In this document: in pieces, positions 17,058 to 25,920 of the stretch
Layout: each line of letters begins with the position of its first letter
How positions within the stretch are numbered: position 1 is the first letter of the stretch
Source of the DNA: Bacteroidetes bacterium QS_3_64_15
GTDB lineage: Bacteria; Bacteroidota; Rhodothermia; Rhodothermales; Salinibacteraceae
DNA length: 45,035 nucleotides
Assembly (NCBI GenBank): GCA_003022565.1
Contig: PXTN01000095.1
Span: 1 to 45,035 of the forward strand
Reading direction: 5' to 3'
Notes under the pieces: model-generated
Database searches by the model: none
What the model was told of the DNA's origin: nothing
Seen by the model: the letters and a program-made list of their open reading frames with translations, nothing else
Program-made: the position numbers and the translations under genes

Positions 17058-17807
17058 TTACGTCTCTGCGTCCGTCGGAGCGTGCAGCTCCAGCACCAGC
17101 AGGGTACAGTCGTCGTTGCGGAGGCGGTCGTCGGCCCGGGCCGCAGCAACGGCTTCGCGGAAGGCATCGGCATCCCAGGTCCGCGCAGCGGCGGGGCCTT
17201 CGCGTTGCTCTTCAGCGCGGAGGAGCCACGCGACCACGGCGTCGGTCGCCAGCAAAAAGGCGTCGCCGGGCTGCCAGTGTCCGGTCACAGCCCGGTAGTC
17301 GTCGGGTGACCGGCTCATCTGATCCCGACGACTGGGAAGCAGGGCCGGACGGTTCGTACCCTCCTTCGGGGCAGCAGACGGCCATGCCCGCTGGAGGGTG
17401 TCGTCGCGCAGGTGGAACAGCCCGCAGTCGCCCACCGCCACGGCTCGCCACCGCCCGTCGGCGTTCAGCTCCAGACCGAGGAGCGTCGCGAATGCGCCCT
17501 CCCTCAACTTGACTTTCGCGTACCAGGGCGCCACCTCGGTCCGGTCGGCGAGGGCCGCGGCCCACCGGGCCTGCCAGTCCGAAAGTGCCGTGGTGAGGGC
17601 CTCCGGCGTGGCGGCCATTGCGGTTATGCCCTCCACCAGCGTCTCGGCCCAGGCCCGTGCAAAGATGGACTCGGTCGCCCCGTCGGCGACGGCAACGCGC
17701 ACCGGCCAGTCGTCCGGCCGCACGGCCGCCGCGTCCTCGTACTCGCTCGCGTCGGCTCCGGCCTTCGGAACCGACAGGATTCGAGAGTCGACAGGAGGCG
17801 ACGGCAT
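17058..17807 (-). CDS. PP2C-family protein phosphatase of a TerY-P triad (YegK-like)
   Basis: A 249-residue metal-dependent phosphatase. The family's metal-binding acids are visible in the order expected: Glu-Asp near the N terminus in ASEYEDAAAV, the Asp-Gly in VADGATESIF, the Asp in LLATDAVVAWLL, and the final DD in LRNDDCTLLVLEL. The strand VAVGDCGLFHLRDD is also typical. It begins with ATG at 17807, 35 bp after the vWA gene; longer in-frame upstream sequence would overlap that gene and is not protein-like. It would reverse phosphorylation by the kinase encoded downstream. The vWA-PP2C-kinase arrangement supports the triad assignment. Confidence 0.87.
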   Translation of the reverse strand: MPSPPVDSRILSVPKAGADASEYEDAAAVRPDDWPVRVAVADGATESIFARAWAETLVEGITAMAATPEALTTALSDWQARWAAALADRTEVAPWYAKVKLREGAFATLLGLELNADGRWRAVAVGDCGLFHLRDDTLQRAWPSAAPKEGTNRPALLPSRRDQMSRSPDDYRAVTGHWQPGDAFLLATDAVVAWLLRAEEQREGPAAARTWDADAFREAVAAARADDRLRNDDCTLLVLELHAPTDAET

Positions 17808-17842
17808 GAGTAGTCGTCCATGTGAGGCCGACAGGCGGTCTG

Positions 17843-18709
17843 TTACCGGAGGTTGCTCGGCCGAGTGCCGATCTCCAGAAACGTCACGAGCGACACCGGG
17901 TCGGCATTGAAGACGAACCCGCGGGTGTCGAGCGTCACGCTGTATCCTTCCTGCTCCGCCGCGGACCGCATGGAGAACGGAAGGCGGCTCGACATCTGGA
18001 AGAGCACGTCGGCGTACTCGTCGTCCGAGGGCAGCTCCGCCGAGCTCGACGGCAACTCGACGGGCGCTTCTTCGGATTCGGAGAGGTGCACGTTGAAGAG
18101 CAATACCTCCCCGTCGTCGGTCGCGAATGAGCGCAGCTCCTGCGCGTAGCGGAGCGGGTCCCCGTCCGTAGCCTCCCCGTCGGTCACGTTGATCACGATG
18201 GGCGGGAAGCTGTGGGGGTGCTGGTCGATCCAGTCGCGGACGGACTGAGCGGCCAGGTCGAGCGCCTGGCACATCGGCGTGCCGTTCTTGGCCTGGGGGT
18301 TGAACCAGATGGGCACCTTCACCCGCGTCTCCGTCGTGCCCCCCTCCCCGTCGTCCACCTCCTTCACGCGCTGCTCCATGCGCTGGGGCCGGTCGGCGAG
18401 GTGGCTGATGGGGACGAGGCCGGTGCCGGGATCGTACTCGTCGGTGGGCTGGATGAGCCGCTGTACGCGCTCCCCGTAGCCAATGACGCCGACGTGAAAA
18501 TAATCGCGCACGCCCTCCTCCTTCGCACAGCGCAGCACGAGGTTCTGGAGGAGATCATTCACCGTGTCGGCCAGCACGCGGGCCCGGCTGGGAGCGGCGT
18601 CGCCCGTCTGCTCGGCCCCACCGAACGGCTCCTGCATCGAGGCCGACTGGTCGAGCAGGAAGAGGACGGCGGTGGGCTGCCGGCGACTAATTTCGGCGGA
18701 ATAGGGCAT
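17843..18709 (-). CDS. TerY-like von Willebrand factor A domain protein (YegL-like)
   Basis: A 288-residue vWA protein. The MIDAS motif DxSxS is at Asp20-Ser22-Ser24 in FLLDQSASM, with the downstream MIDAS Thr/Asp in NGTPMCQAL and VTDGEATDGD. There is no signal peptide, so it is cytoplasmic. In TerY-P systems the vWA protein is thought to act as a metal-dependent scaffold or target recognised by the paired kinase and phosphatase, linked to stress signalling and in some genomes to tellurite resistance genes; no TerC/TerD genes are visible here. It is the first gene of the three, 35 bp before the PP2C gene. Confidence 0.88.
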   Translation of the reverse strand: MPYSAEISRRQPTAVLFLLDQSASMQEPFGGAEQTGDAAPSRARVLADTVNDLLQNLVLRCAKEEGVRDYFHVGVIGYGERVQRLIQPTDEYDPGTGLVPISHLADRPQRMEQRVKEVDDGEGGTTETRVKVPIWFNPQAKNGTPMCQALDLAAQSVRDWIDQHPHSFPPIVINVTDGEATDGDPLRYAQELRSFATDDGEVLLFNVHLSESEEAPVELPSSSAELPSDDEYADVLFQMSSRLPFSMRSAAEQEGYSVTLDTRGFVFNADPVSLVTFLEIGTRPSNLR

Positions 18710-18823
18710 GCGCGCACAGGCGGATCATCGAGGAGACGACGGCTCAGAAGTGGCATTAACCGGCCCCGCCGACGTTCCGGGAGCACTGTAAAAAACGCCG
18801 GGAGACCTGCCTCTCCTGGCCGA

Positions 18824-19615
18824 CTAGTCGAGCTCATCGAGGAGCGTGCGCGCCTCTTTCTTGTATTTTGGGGCGAAGGGATCGACGCCGGGCATGTCGA
18901 GGGCCGTATTCAGCTCCCGCCGGGCGGCCTCCGGGCGGCCCATCTGCAGGTAGGTCTTCGCGAGTTCAAGGTGGTGGAAGACCTGGTCGTTGAGCTCGAT
19001 GGCCCGCCTGAAGTCACGCACGGCCTGTTCGATGGACGACTCTGGAAGGCCCCCGTAGACGGTTTTCACGATGGCCCGTTGGAAGACGCCGATATCCTCC
19101 ACCTCCCGGTGCCAGCGCCCACGGGTGTGGTAGGCTCCATCGAGCGTCGAGTCGAGCGCAATGGCACGGTCGGCGTGGCGCTTGATGGCCCGTGAGCGCT
19201 GGATGCGCTCTCGCGTCCCGGAATTCAGCGCCGCCCGGCCCTGCGCCACCGCCAGGGCGAGGTGGGCGCGGGCACTCGTCGAGTCCGCCGCAAGTCCCGC
19301 CTTGGCGACATCGAGCGCGCTCTGATAGTAGTCCGCCCGTTTGTCCTCGTCGTCGGTGGTCTGCCCAAGGTCGGCGTAGGTGTACACCAGCCGCCACAGC
19401 ACGGCCACCTCACTGGGATGCTCGTCGCGCAGCGCCTGAAGCCGCGTCCGGGCCGCCCGAAAATCGCCCGCCTGCCGAAGGCTGTCGACCGTCGTCAGGG
19501 CTGCCCGGAGGGTTGTGTCCGACGTGTTGGGCGACTGGGCCTGGGCGGGAGAGACGAGTACGCTCCCGAGTACGACGAACACGCTGAGCACAAGAAATGA
19601 CCCGCACGAACGCAT
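18824..19615 (-). CDS. Exported TPR-repeat protein
   Basis: A 263-residue protein with a signal peptide (about residues 1-26, ending SPAQAQ) and helical repeats throughout, including AGDFRAARTRLQALRDEHP and PEAARRELNTALDMPG. The central region (RAIKRHADRAIALDSTLDGAYHTRGRWHRE) resembles proteins annotated as regulator-of-microtubule-dynamics-like TPRs in bacteria, a name without functional meaning there. The start at 19615 gives a normal signal peptide. It lies 114 bp before the vWA gene on the same strand; a link to the triad is possible but not shown. Confidence 0.8.
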   Translation of the reverse strand: MRSCGSFLVLSVFVVLGSVLVSPAQAQSPNTSDTTLRAALTTVDSLRQAGDFRAARTRLQALRDEHPSEVAVLWRLVYTYADLGQTTDDEDKRADYYQSALDVAKAGLAADSTSARAHLALAVAQGRAALNSGTRERIQRSRAIKRHADRAIALDSTLDGAYHTRGRWHREVEDIGVFQRAIVKTVYGGLPESSIEQAVRDFRRAIELNDQVFHHLELAKTYLQMGRPEAARRELNTALDMPGVDPFAPKYKKEARTLLDELD

Positions 19616-19722
19616 AGGAAACGGTGGACGGATGGGTGGGACGAGCAACACGAGGAGCCCGGAACGGCGTGGTTCAGGACTGCCGTGCCCATCGAATGCG
19701 TTGCCGGACCAAAAGATCTGCG

Positions 19723-20103
19723 CTACGCCGCCGCCTGATCCTCATCGTCCTTTGCCTGCTGGTCGCCTTCCTCCGCCTGTCCGTTTTTGGGAATGCCGCG
19801 GTCCTCAAGCAGGGATTGACCGAGAAGGTCGTGAAGCTTGGCATTCCAGAGGCCAGCTCCCTTGCGCAGGCGAATCGGTACCGTCCGACCGTCCTCTAAG
19901 TGGAGGAGAAGGTTTGGGCGCTCGGGGCGAGGGCGCCAGTCGACCTCGTCGATGTCCGCAACGGCCACCTCCTTCTGGTATTGTCCCCGCCACGTCCACC
20001 CCTGGATGCGAATCCGGTCTTCATAGAGAGACGCCCGCCCGAACCAGAGGGTGCGATGGGGAAGTGTGCACCGGTGCGAGTAGAGGGGGTCGGAAGAAGC
20101 CAA
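19723..20103 (-). CDS. Conserved-looking small protein with a PH-like beta domain
   Basis: A 126-residue cytoplasmic protein. The core has alternating beta strands (RTLWFGRASLYEDRIRIQGW, VAVADIDEVDWRP, NLLLHLEDGRTVPIRL), the sequence rhythm of small PH-like or YcxB-type domains. A helix (GLWNAKLHDLLGQSLL) and a charged, low-complexity tail follow. No specific family is recognised. The only available start for the whole core is TTG at 20103, which lowers confidence in the N terminus. It is co-directional with holB upstream (144-bp gap) and the TPR gene downstream. Confidence 0.6.
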   Translation of the reverse strand: MASSDPLYSHRCTLPHRTLWFGRASLYEDRIRIQGWTWRGQYQKEVAVADIDEVDWRPRPERPNLLLHLEDGRTVPIRLRKGAGLWNAKLHDLLGQSLLEDRGIPKNGQAEEGDQQAKDDEDQAAA

Positions 20104-20247
20104 GGGCGGGATGCTGATTGGTTCAACAAAGCAAACATCTTCTACTGTCCGGGGCCTGTTCGACCGCGCCCATTTTCATTGAAACGCTCCCCCGACCGGG
20201 AAGGCCCGAAGGACAGGCCTGTGACGCCTCTTCCACTCGTTCTATTC

Positions 20248-21435
20248 TCACGCGGCGGCCTGGAGTTCGGCCTCCGAGAGCGGCACGTACAGGCCGTCCA
20301 CGTCGCGGCCCCGCATGGCCCGGGCCAGGCCGTGGGCAAGGGCCGTGAGCAGCAATGAGACACGCACGTTGCGCTCCGCAAGTTCCACTGCCTCTTCCAC
20401 GAGGCCCACCATGCCCTCCAGGTCGGCATCGGGCAGGTTGCCACAGAACCGCGCCACGGCCTCCCGTTGATCCACGTTCACCAATGGGGCGTCCTCGCCC
20501 ATCGTGCGGTACAACAGAAGATCCCGGACCCAGCGAAGCATGAGACGCAGGACACTTTTCACCCGCTCGCGGCCCTGCTTCTGGAGCTCCTGAATGCACC
20601 GGTTGAGCGGCTCCACCTTTTGCGTGTAGGCGGCCCGGAAATAATCGAGTACCAGCTCGCGGCTGGTCATCAGGTTCTCGTTGGCGGCCAGCTCGAGCGC
20701 TTGGCTATAGGACCCGTCCGCCATGCGGGCGAGCATCGACGCCGCGTCCGGCTCCATCTCGTCCCGCTCAATGAGGGCCTGCTTGATCGTCTCCGGCAGC
20801 AGCGGGTCGAACCGCAGGCGCTGACAGCGGGACAGGATCGTGGGCAGCAGCTGCTCGGGCCGGTTCGTGGTGAGCAAGAACACCGTCTGGGGCGGGGGCT
20901 CTTCCAGTAGCTTCAGAAAGGCATTGGCCGCTTCCTCGCGCATCTTCTCGGCGTCGAGGAGAACGTTCACTTTGTACTGCCCTTCGCCCCGGGCCAGGCT
21001 CATGGGCTGAATCACGTCCTGCCGCACCTGGTCGATTCGGTAGTACACCTGCTGATTCGAGGTCTCGGACGGGTCGGAGAGGGAGGGCCGGCGCACGTAG
21101 TCGATGGCGGCGTACGGATTCTCGCCGAGGCGCCGGATCCGCTTCCCCATGTCTTCCTCGTCGCGGTCGCTCTCCTGGCTCCACGGATGAGGCAGGTGCA
21201 CGTGCACGTCGGGGTGCACCATGCGGCGCGTCTTCCGACAGGTGGGGCACGCGTCGCAGGCCTCATCGTCCTGCTCGGGGCACTGCAGCGCGCGGGCCAT
21301 CTCGTAGGCCACGGCTCGCTTGCCCACACCGTCGGGGCCGTGCAGGAGATAGGCATGGGCCACCCGATCCTGCACTAGGGCGCGGCGCAAAGTGTCGACG
21401 ACCCGCTCCTGATCGAGAACCGTACTCCAGGCCAT
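20248..21435 (-). CDS. holB: DNA polymerase III delta-prime subunit
   Basis: Clamp-loader AAA+ subunit that, with delta, gamma/tau, opens the beta clamp. The 395-residue protein has the family opening (VLDQERVVDTLRRAL..RVAHAYLLHG), Walker A-like GPDGVGKR (33-40), and a zinc-binding cluster with Cys52, Cys60, Cys63 and Cys66. It also has LDAEKMREEAANAFLKLLEEPP, the sensor stretch FLLTTNRPEQLLPTILSRCQ with the SRC motif, and a helical C-terminal collar domain. An insertion between residues ~70 and 120 (HPWSQESDRDEED...) is typical of Bacteroidota delta-prime. ATG at 21435 is preferred over an unlikely N-terminal extension. Confidence 0.92.
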   Translation of the reverse strand: MAWSTVLDQERVVDTLRRALVQDRVAHAYLLHGPDGVGKRAVAYEMARALQCPEQDDEACDACPTCRKTRRMVHPDVHVHLPHPWSQESDRDEEDMGKRIRRLGENPYAAIDYVRRPSLSDPSETSNQQVYYRIDQVRQDVIQPMSLARGEGQYKVNVLLDAEKMREEAANAFLKLLEEPPPQTVFLLTTNRPEQLLPTILSRCQRLRFDPLLPETIKQALIERDEMEPDAASMLARMADGSYSQALELAANENLMTSRELVLDYFRAAYTQKVEPLNRCIQELQKQGRERVKSVLRLMLRWVRDLLLYRTMGEDAPLVNVDQREAVARFCGNLPDADLEGMVGLVEEAVELAERNVRVSLLLTALAHGLARAMRGRDVDGLYVPLSEAELQAAA

Positions 21436-21631
21436 CCGACAATGATGGAACAATGGTGGAGATGTAGCGGCGAGTGGGAATTGGTCGTCTAACGTATAGC
21501 TTGTGCGTGACGAGGGCAACCATTCAAGAATGGATCACATCCAGTTCCTGCCTCGAACATCGCTCGAGCAGCCTGCGTGAAAGATGGGCTGTCTCTCATG
21601 CGATCACGACTCAGTTCCACTGTCCTGCAGT

Positions 21632-21856
21632 ATGGACCCTTCCTCCCACCGAGGCTTCACCTTCCAGTCGTATTGCCCTGATGGGCCGCACACCGACAAG
21701 CACGCCCTGCGGGCGACCCGCGGTCGCATCACCCTTTTCGTAGAGGTGTCGGGCGGGGAGCTGCCAACCGGGTGGGGCCTGCGCGATGTGCTGCGCTACG
21801 AAATCGACCGCCTCATGGACCCGGCCACGCTCCGCGACGTGGAGCATCTGAACTGA
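21632..21856 (+). CDS. Small hypothetical protein
   Basis: A 74-residue protein with compact alternating character: FTFQSYCPDGPHTDKHALRA, then GRITLFVEVSGGELPTGWGL, then a helix RDVLRYEIDRLM. No family recognised and no membrane segment or signal. It stands divergent to holB and 82 bp before a tRNA gene on the same strand. The third-position GC bias and sensible secondary-structure pattern favour a real gene, but this is a modest claim. ATG at 21632 is the natural start. Confidence 0.5.
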   Translation: MDPSSHRGFTFQSYCPDGPHTDKHALRATRGRITLFVEVSGGELPTGWGLRDVLRYEIDRLMDPATLRDVEHLN

Positions 21857-21938
21857 CGCCCCCCGTCCACCGCTTCTTCACCGCGCCCCGGAAACACCAA
21901 GCGCGCGAGTGAACATATAAACGCTCGGAAAACCACCC

Positions 21939-22012
21939 GGCGTGGTAGCTCAGTTGGTTAGAGCGTCGGATTCATAACCCGGAGGTCGAGGGTTCAAATC
22001 CCTCCCACGCTA
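21939..22012 (+). tRNA. tRNA-Met (CAT)
   Basis: Complete cloverleaf of 74 bases without encoded CCA. The acceptor ggcgtgg pairs with ccacgct (one G-T), the D arm is gctc..gagc, the anticodon loop ttcataa has CAT, and the T arm is gaggg-ttcaaat-ccctc. The anticodon stem has an A-C apposition next to the loop, as in other Bacteroidota elongator Met tRNAs I recall. tRNA-Ile2, also CAT before modification, cannot be wholly excluded; the initiator is excluded by the paired first base. Confidence 0.92.
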
Positions 22013-22035
22013 CAATGTCCACCCGTCAGGTTTCC

Positions 22036-22058
22036 GCCGCCTGCAGGCGGCCCTTTCT
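22036..22058 (+). terminator. Probable terminator of tRNA-Met
   Basis: A perfect 16-bp palindrome, gccgcctgcaggcggc (22036-22051), starts 24 bases after the tRNA and is followed by a pyrimidine run, cctttcttcc. The stem is strong, but the downstream run is only partly T, so termination may be incomplete. Confidence 0.6.
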
Positions 22059-22216
22059 TCCTGACACTGCATGGGTCGTCTGTCTCATCCAATTTCTGTA
22101 GTAGCGTCCCGTGAAGAAGTCCGGGGCAGCCGTACGGCACAGTCGTGCTTGTGCGGAGATCGCTCGTGGTCTTCGGAGCATTCTCACCTCCTCGCTCATC
22201 TGGGCGAATGGGCCCC

Positions 22217-22266
<50 letters not shown>

Positions 22267-22349
22267 AGTTCGTGGAAAGCCGGAACGCATCACGTCGCGC
22301 GGCATGTGCTTTTTGAAGGTGCATTATACTGTCGGGTCGACCTCGGTCT

Positions 22350-22751
22350 ATGACCCTCTCTGATATCCCTCATCTCCTTTCCGTCGAGGATAATTCGGAG
22401 ACCCGTCTCTTGCTAAAGCACCTGCTCGATGAGGACTACGACCTCACCTCCGTACCCGGTGTGGATGAGGCGCTGGACGCCGTGGACTCTGCGTCGTTCG
22501 ATCTCCTGCTGCTGGACATCAATCTCAGTTCCAAGAGAGAGGACGGAGGAACGAAACTCCTGCACAGGATCCGCACTCGGGAGGACACCGGGGACATTCC
22601 GGCAATCGCCGTCACTGCCTATGCCATGCCCGGCGACCGAGAGGCGTTGCTCGACGAGGGATTCGATGGGTATGTGAGCAAGCCCTTCACGGGCCGAGAA
22701 CTCACTGAGACCATCGACCACATCCTCACGGCACGGAGAGAGGCCTCTTGA
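22350..22751 (+). CDS. Single-domain response regulator (CheY-like receiver)
   Basis: A 133-residue receiver domain with no output domain. The acidic pair is Glu13-Asp14, the phosphoacceptor Asp56 lies in FDLLLLDINL, the switch Thr89 in IAVTAYAM, and the conserved Lys111 in YVSKPF. Stand-alone receivers act in phosphorelays or by protein-protein contact. The nearest histidine kinase is ~8.4 kb away, so no partner is implied. The 45-base A run 85 bp upstream could influence its promoter. ATG at 22350. Confidence 0.9.
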   Translation: MTLSDIPHLLSVEDNSETRLLLKHLLDEDYDLTSVPGVDEALDAVDSASFDLLLLDINLSSKREDGGTKLLHRIRTREDTGDIPAIAVTAYAMPGDREALLDEGFDGYVSKPFTGRELTETIDHILTARREAS

Positions 22752-22848
22752 TTCCCGCGGGGATGGATGTCCGTCTTCATCCGCGTCTGGCGATTCGGTG
22801 ACACTCCCGCGCTCGACGCTCTCATGTCCGTGCTGAGCAGGGCCTGCA

Positions 22849-25506
22849 TCACTCCAGGAGCCCCGGCACCAGCATCACGGCGTTCTGCATCATGCGGCTC
22901 GGGCCGCGCCAGAACATGCGGTACTGGGTGTTATCGACGAGAAAGACGACGGCGCCCGCCCCCATCTCCACGGTGCCCGCGAAGCTGCGTCCCGCCAGCT
23001 GCTCCAGGTTGCTCTGGGAGGCATAGCCGCTCACGAGCAGGTCGGCGGCGTCCGTTGCGTAGTGGCCCGCGGTCTGAAGGTCGGGGCTCGGCTCCAGGCC
23101 CGACACGCCGTACGTGAGCGTGTAGACCTCCTCCCCGAGGCCGTATGCGAGCGGATGGGTCTCGTCAATGCGACCGGCAAGGGCGGCGCCGGGAATGTTG
23201 TCGAGCCCCACTGAGTCCTCCCGCGCGGCGTATGAGGTGTAGGGACCGATGGGGCTGTCGGTCGTGTCCTCCATCGCCTCCACCTCCGTGAGACCGGAGG
23301 CGTCCGCCGTTAGGAAGCGAGCGCTCTCCTCCGTCCCCACGAGGGTGCCGCCGTCGCGCACCCAGTTGCGGAGGGCCTCCACCTGCGTGGAGTCGAAGAT
23401 GCTATCGATCCCGTAGCCGCCGGGCAGCACGAGCACGTCGAAGTCGTCGAGCGACGTCTTGCCGTAGCGGGCGTAGCGCCCCTCCCCCACGGCCGACTCC
23501 TCGAGATTCGAGGCCCGGATGCGGGTGATGGGCCACTCGGTCTCTTGATCGAACAGGTACCAGATTTGTCCGCTCGTGTACGTGGAGAAGGGCTGATCGA
23601 CGAGCATCCCCACCTCGGGCGGCTTCACGGGTGAGTTGTTTTCGGAGCCAAGGTCGGGCCCGTCCGCCATGCGGCCGGTGTCGAGGCCCACAATTTCGAC
23701 GCCCGCCTCCGACGCGATGCGCTGCATGTCGGCCGCCGGAGTGTCGTGGTCCGGATTTCGGCCCAGGAGCACGATCAGCGAACCCGCCCCGAACGACCGC
23801 GATCCGGTGTCAAATGGTTCGCGGGCCGCTCGGACCCGGTAGTCTGCCTCCCAGAGGGCCGCCAGGGCCCGGGGCGCATGGCGCTGGTCCCACGCCACAA
23901 CGAAGGCGTACCGGGCGTCCGGATTCTCGACTCCGGACTCCGGTGTCGGCGCCGCGTCCACCGATTCGGTTGCCGCCCCCAGTGCCTCCCGCGTGGTATA
24001 GGCCTCCAGGTTGTACGCGAGCGGTGCCGACCACGTAGACATGTCGTACATCACCGAGTCCTCGAACGTCACCTGGCGCTGCAGGAGCGTGTTCACGAAC
24101 AGGTGGCGCGGCTGATCGGTGGGCACCACGTAGGCGCCCGCGTCCACCCGCTGGTCGGCTCGGTCTCCAGTGCGGTAGTCGAGCGCATCATCGAGCCGTG
24201 TGGCTTCGGTCGTCCGCCGCACCTCGATGCCGTGGTGGCGCAGCATCTCGATCACGTCGTAGAGATACCCGTCGCCCTCATCGTCGGGAAAGACGTAGGC
24301 GGCCGTTTCGACCGTATTGCTTGCCTGTGAGTGGGCCGTGAGGTCATATTCCAGAAGCGCCCGTCGGTTATCGACGGCGGCCTCGATCGTGGCCAGCGAC
24401 GTGGTATAGTGGTCGTGCACCCGCTGCCGGAAGGTGAGCGTATAGCCGTCTTTGTTTTCGACGGCCCGGCCGGCCCCGATCCCCGCCTGTTCGGTCAGCA
24501 TGCCGATGCCTCCCATGACGCTGGGGTAGGACGACCCGTAGCTCGGGTAGAAGAAGTCGAACGCCTCGCGGGTAAAGTAGGCGACCTGCTGCTGATCGAA
24601 CGCCTCGATGTTGGCGCGGCCGAAGGTATCGGCCCAGGCCACGTAGCGGTCTGGCAGGAGCGCGTTGCGCGGCGTGGTGCCGGGCATGGTGAAGTAGTGG
24701 TCGTTGTAGCCCTGCTCATGGTAGTCGGCGTGCACCTGCGGCATGAACGTCTGGTAGACCTCCGTGAGGCCTTCCATTTCGGGGTGGATGGTCCACACCC
24801 AGTCGCGGTTGAGGTCGAACCAGTAGTGATTGGTGCGCCCCTGCGGCCACGGCTCGTCGTGGACGATGTCGTCCGGCTCGGTGGCCGCCCGGGCGCGCTG
24901 CATCGACCGGGCCCAGTAGGCGTAGCGGTCGCGCCCGTCGGGGTTAACAGTGGGATACATGATCACGACCGCGTCCTGAAGCAGCGCCTGCGTGCTGTCG
25001 TCCTGTGCCGCGGCAAGACGGTAGGCCGTTTGCAGGGCCGCCTCCGTGGAGGCCGGCTCGTTGCCGTGGATGTTGTAGCTGTAGGAGACGAACACCGGCT
25101 GATTCTGCAACAGCCGATCCCGGTCTGCTTCCGAGAGGCGTGAGGGATCCGAGAGACGCCGACTGTTTTGCTTGAGCCGGTCGAGCTGATTCTGGTTCTG
25201 CGGGCTCGTCACGACGAGGTACGGCAGGGTGCGGTCCTCATAGGTCGTGCCGTAGGTGTCCATCGCCACGCGATCGGAGGCATCGGCCAGCGTTCGCAGG
25301 TAGTCCAGCGCATCGGCGTGGAGGGTAAACTGCGTGCCGATCTCGTAGCCGAGCGCCTCCGAGGGCGAGGGGATGTCGCTGTCGTAGCGCAGAGTGAGCT
25401 CGAACGAGAAGCGCTCCGGCGTGAGGTCGGTCGGCTGGGCCGCCGCCGCGCCGGCGAAGAAAGCGCCGAGGAGGCCTACCGAAAGGACGCGGAATAGAGA
25501 GGTCAT
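22849..25506 (-). CDS. Secreted M14-family zinc carboxypeptidase with a C-terminal amidotransferase-like domain
   Basis: An 885-residue exported protein. The signal peptide (1-23, AAAAQ) is followed by an M14 catalytic domain with zinc ligands His147 and Glu150 in YNIHGNEPAS and a third candidate His259 in MPQVHADYHEQG. TVNPDGRDRY and DLNRDW are the substrate-binding blocks usual for the family. After about residue 420 comes a long accessory region ending in a DJ-1/PfpI-like or glutamine-amidotransferase-like fold (DDFDVLVLPGGYGIDS; LRNWVRDGGTLVGTEESARFL), though with no obvious catalytic Cys. Large M14 proteins of this layout are common in Bacteroidota and probably take up peptides from the medium. 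ATG at 25506. Confidence 0.88.
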   Translation of the reverse strand: MTSLFRVLSVGLLGAFFAGAAAAQPTDLTPERFSFELTLRYDSDIPSPSEALGYEIGTQFTLHADALDYLRTLADASDRVAMDTYGTTYEDRTLPYLVVTSPQNQNQLDRLKQNSRRLSDPSRLSEADRDRLLQNQPVFVSYSYNIHGNEPASTEAALQTAYRLAAAQDDSTQALLQDAVVIMYPTVNPDGRDRYAYWARSMQRARAATEPDDIVHDEPWPQGRTNHYWFDLNRDWVWTIHPEMEGLTEVYQTFMPQVHADYHEQGYNDHYFTMPGTTPRNALLPDRYVAWADTFGRANIEAFDQQQVAYFTREAFDFFYPSYGSSYPSVMGGIGMLTEQAGIGAGRAVENKDGYTLTFRQRVHDHYTTSLATIEAAVDNRRALLEYDLTAHSQASNTVETAAYVFPDDEGDGYLYDVIEMLRHHGIEVRRTTEATRLDDALDYRTGDRADQRVDAGAYVVPTDQPRHLFVNTLLQRQVTFEDSVMYDMSTWSAPLAYNLEAYTTREALGAATESVDAAPTPESGVENPDARYAFVVAWDQRHAPRALAALWEADYRVRAAREPFDTGSRSFGAGSLIVLLGRNPDHDTPAADMQRIASEAGVEIVGLDTGRMADGPDLGSENNSPVKPPEVGMLVDQPFSTYTSGQIWYLFDQETEWPITRIRASNLEESAVGEGRYARYGKTSLDDFDVLVLPGGYGIDSIFDSTQVEALRNWVRDGGTLVGTEESARFLTADASGLTEVEAMEDTTDSPIGPYTSYAAREDSVGLDNIPGAALAGRIDETHPLAYGLGEEVYTLTYGVSGLEPSPDLQTAGHYATDAADLLVSGYASQSNLEQLAGRSFAGTVEMGAGAVVFLVDNTQYRMFWRGPSRMMQNAVMLVPGLLE

Positions 25507-25920
25507 GGTGGCGAAGGATTGAAGGCAGGAACAACGCGCCCACAAGGTGTCAACCTGCCGCGTCTCTCGCAACCTGCGTCCCCGCCTGCAAGACGGATGC
25601 AGTGTGCAAAATCGGGAACGTCGATGTGGACCCGTCAAAATTGGGGCCTGCTCCTGCCGTGACTGGACAACTCGGCCTGCGGTGCCGACGCGCGGGGCAA
25701 TCGCGTGCCGGGAACCCGGACCACACGCAGAGCCCTCTCCGGGCCGACAACCGGCAGCGGTGGGGCGCGCGCCGTTCCAGGCGGCGGTGTCGGCTGGGGA
25801 TCCCCCCTCCCCACCTCCCCGGGCACGCTTACTGCGTGAACCTCAATTCCGCTGATGTTTTCAATACGGCGGTTTGCCCTCACAGGACACACGTTCGCAC
25901 TTGTTATGCGCGCCTCAGCA
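25507..25920. other. Divergent intergenic region
   Basis: About 410 bases between the M14 peptidase (minus) and the FGE-domain lipoprotein (plus). It is mostly GC-rich with no convincing gene or RNA. The last 60 bases before 25906 are less GC-rich (gatgttttcaatacggcgg) and probably hold the plus-strand promoter. I see no further feature. Confidence 0.4.
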
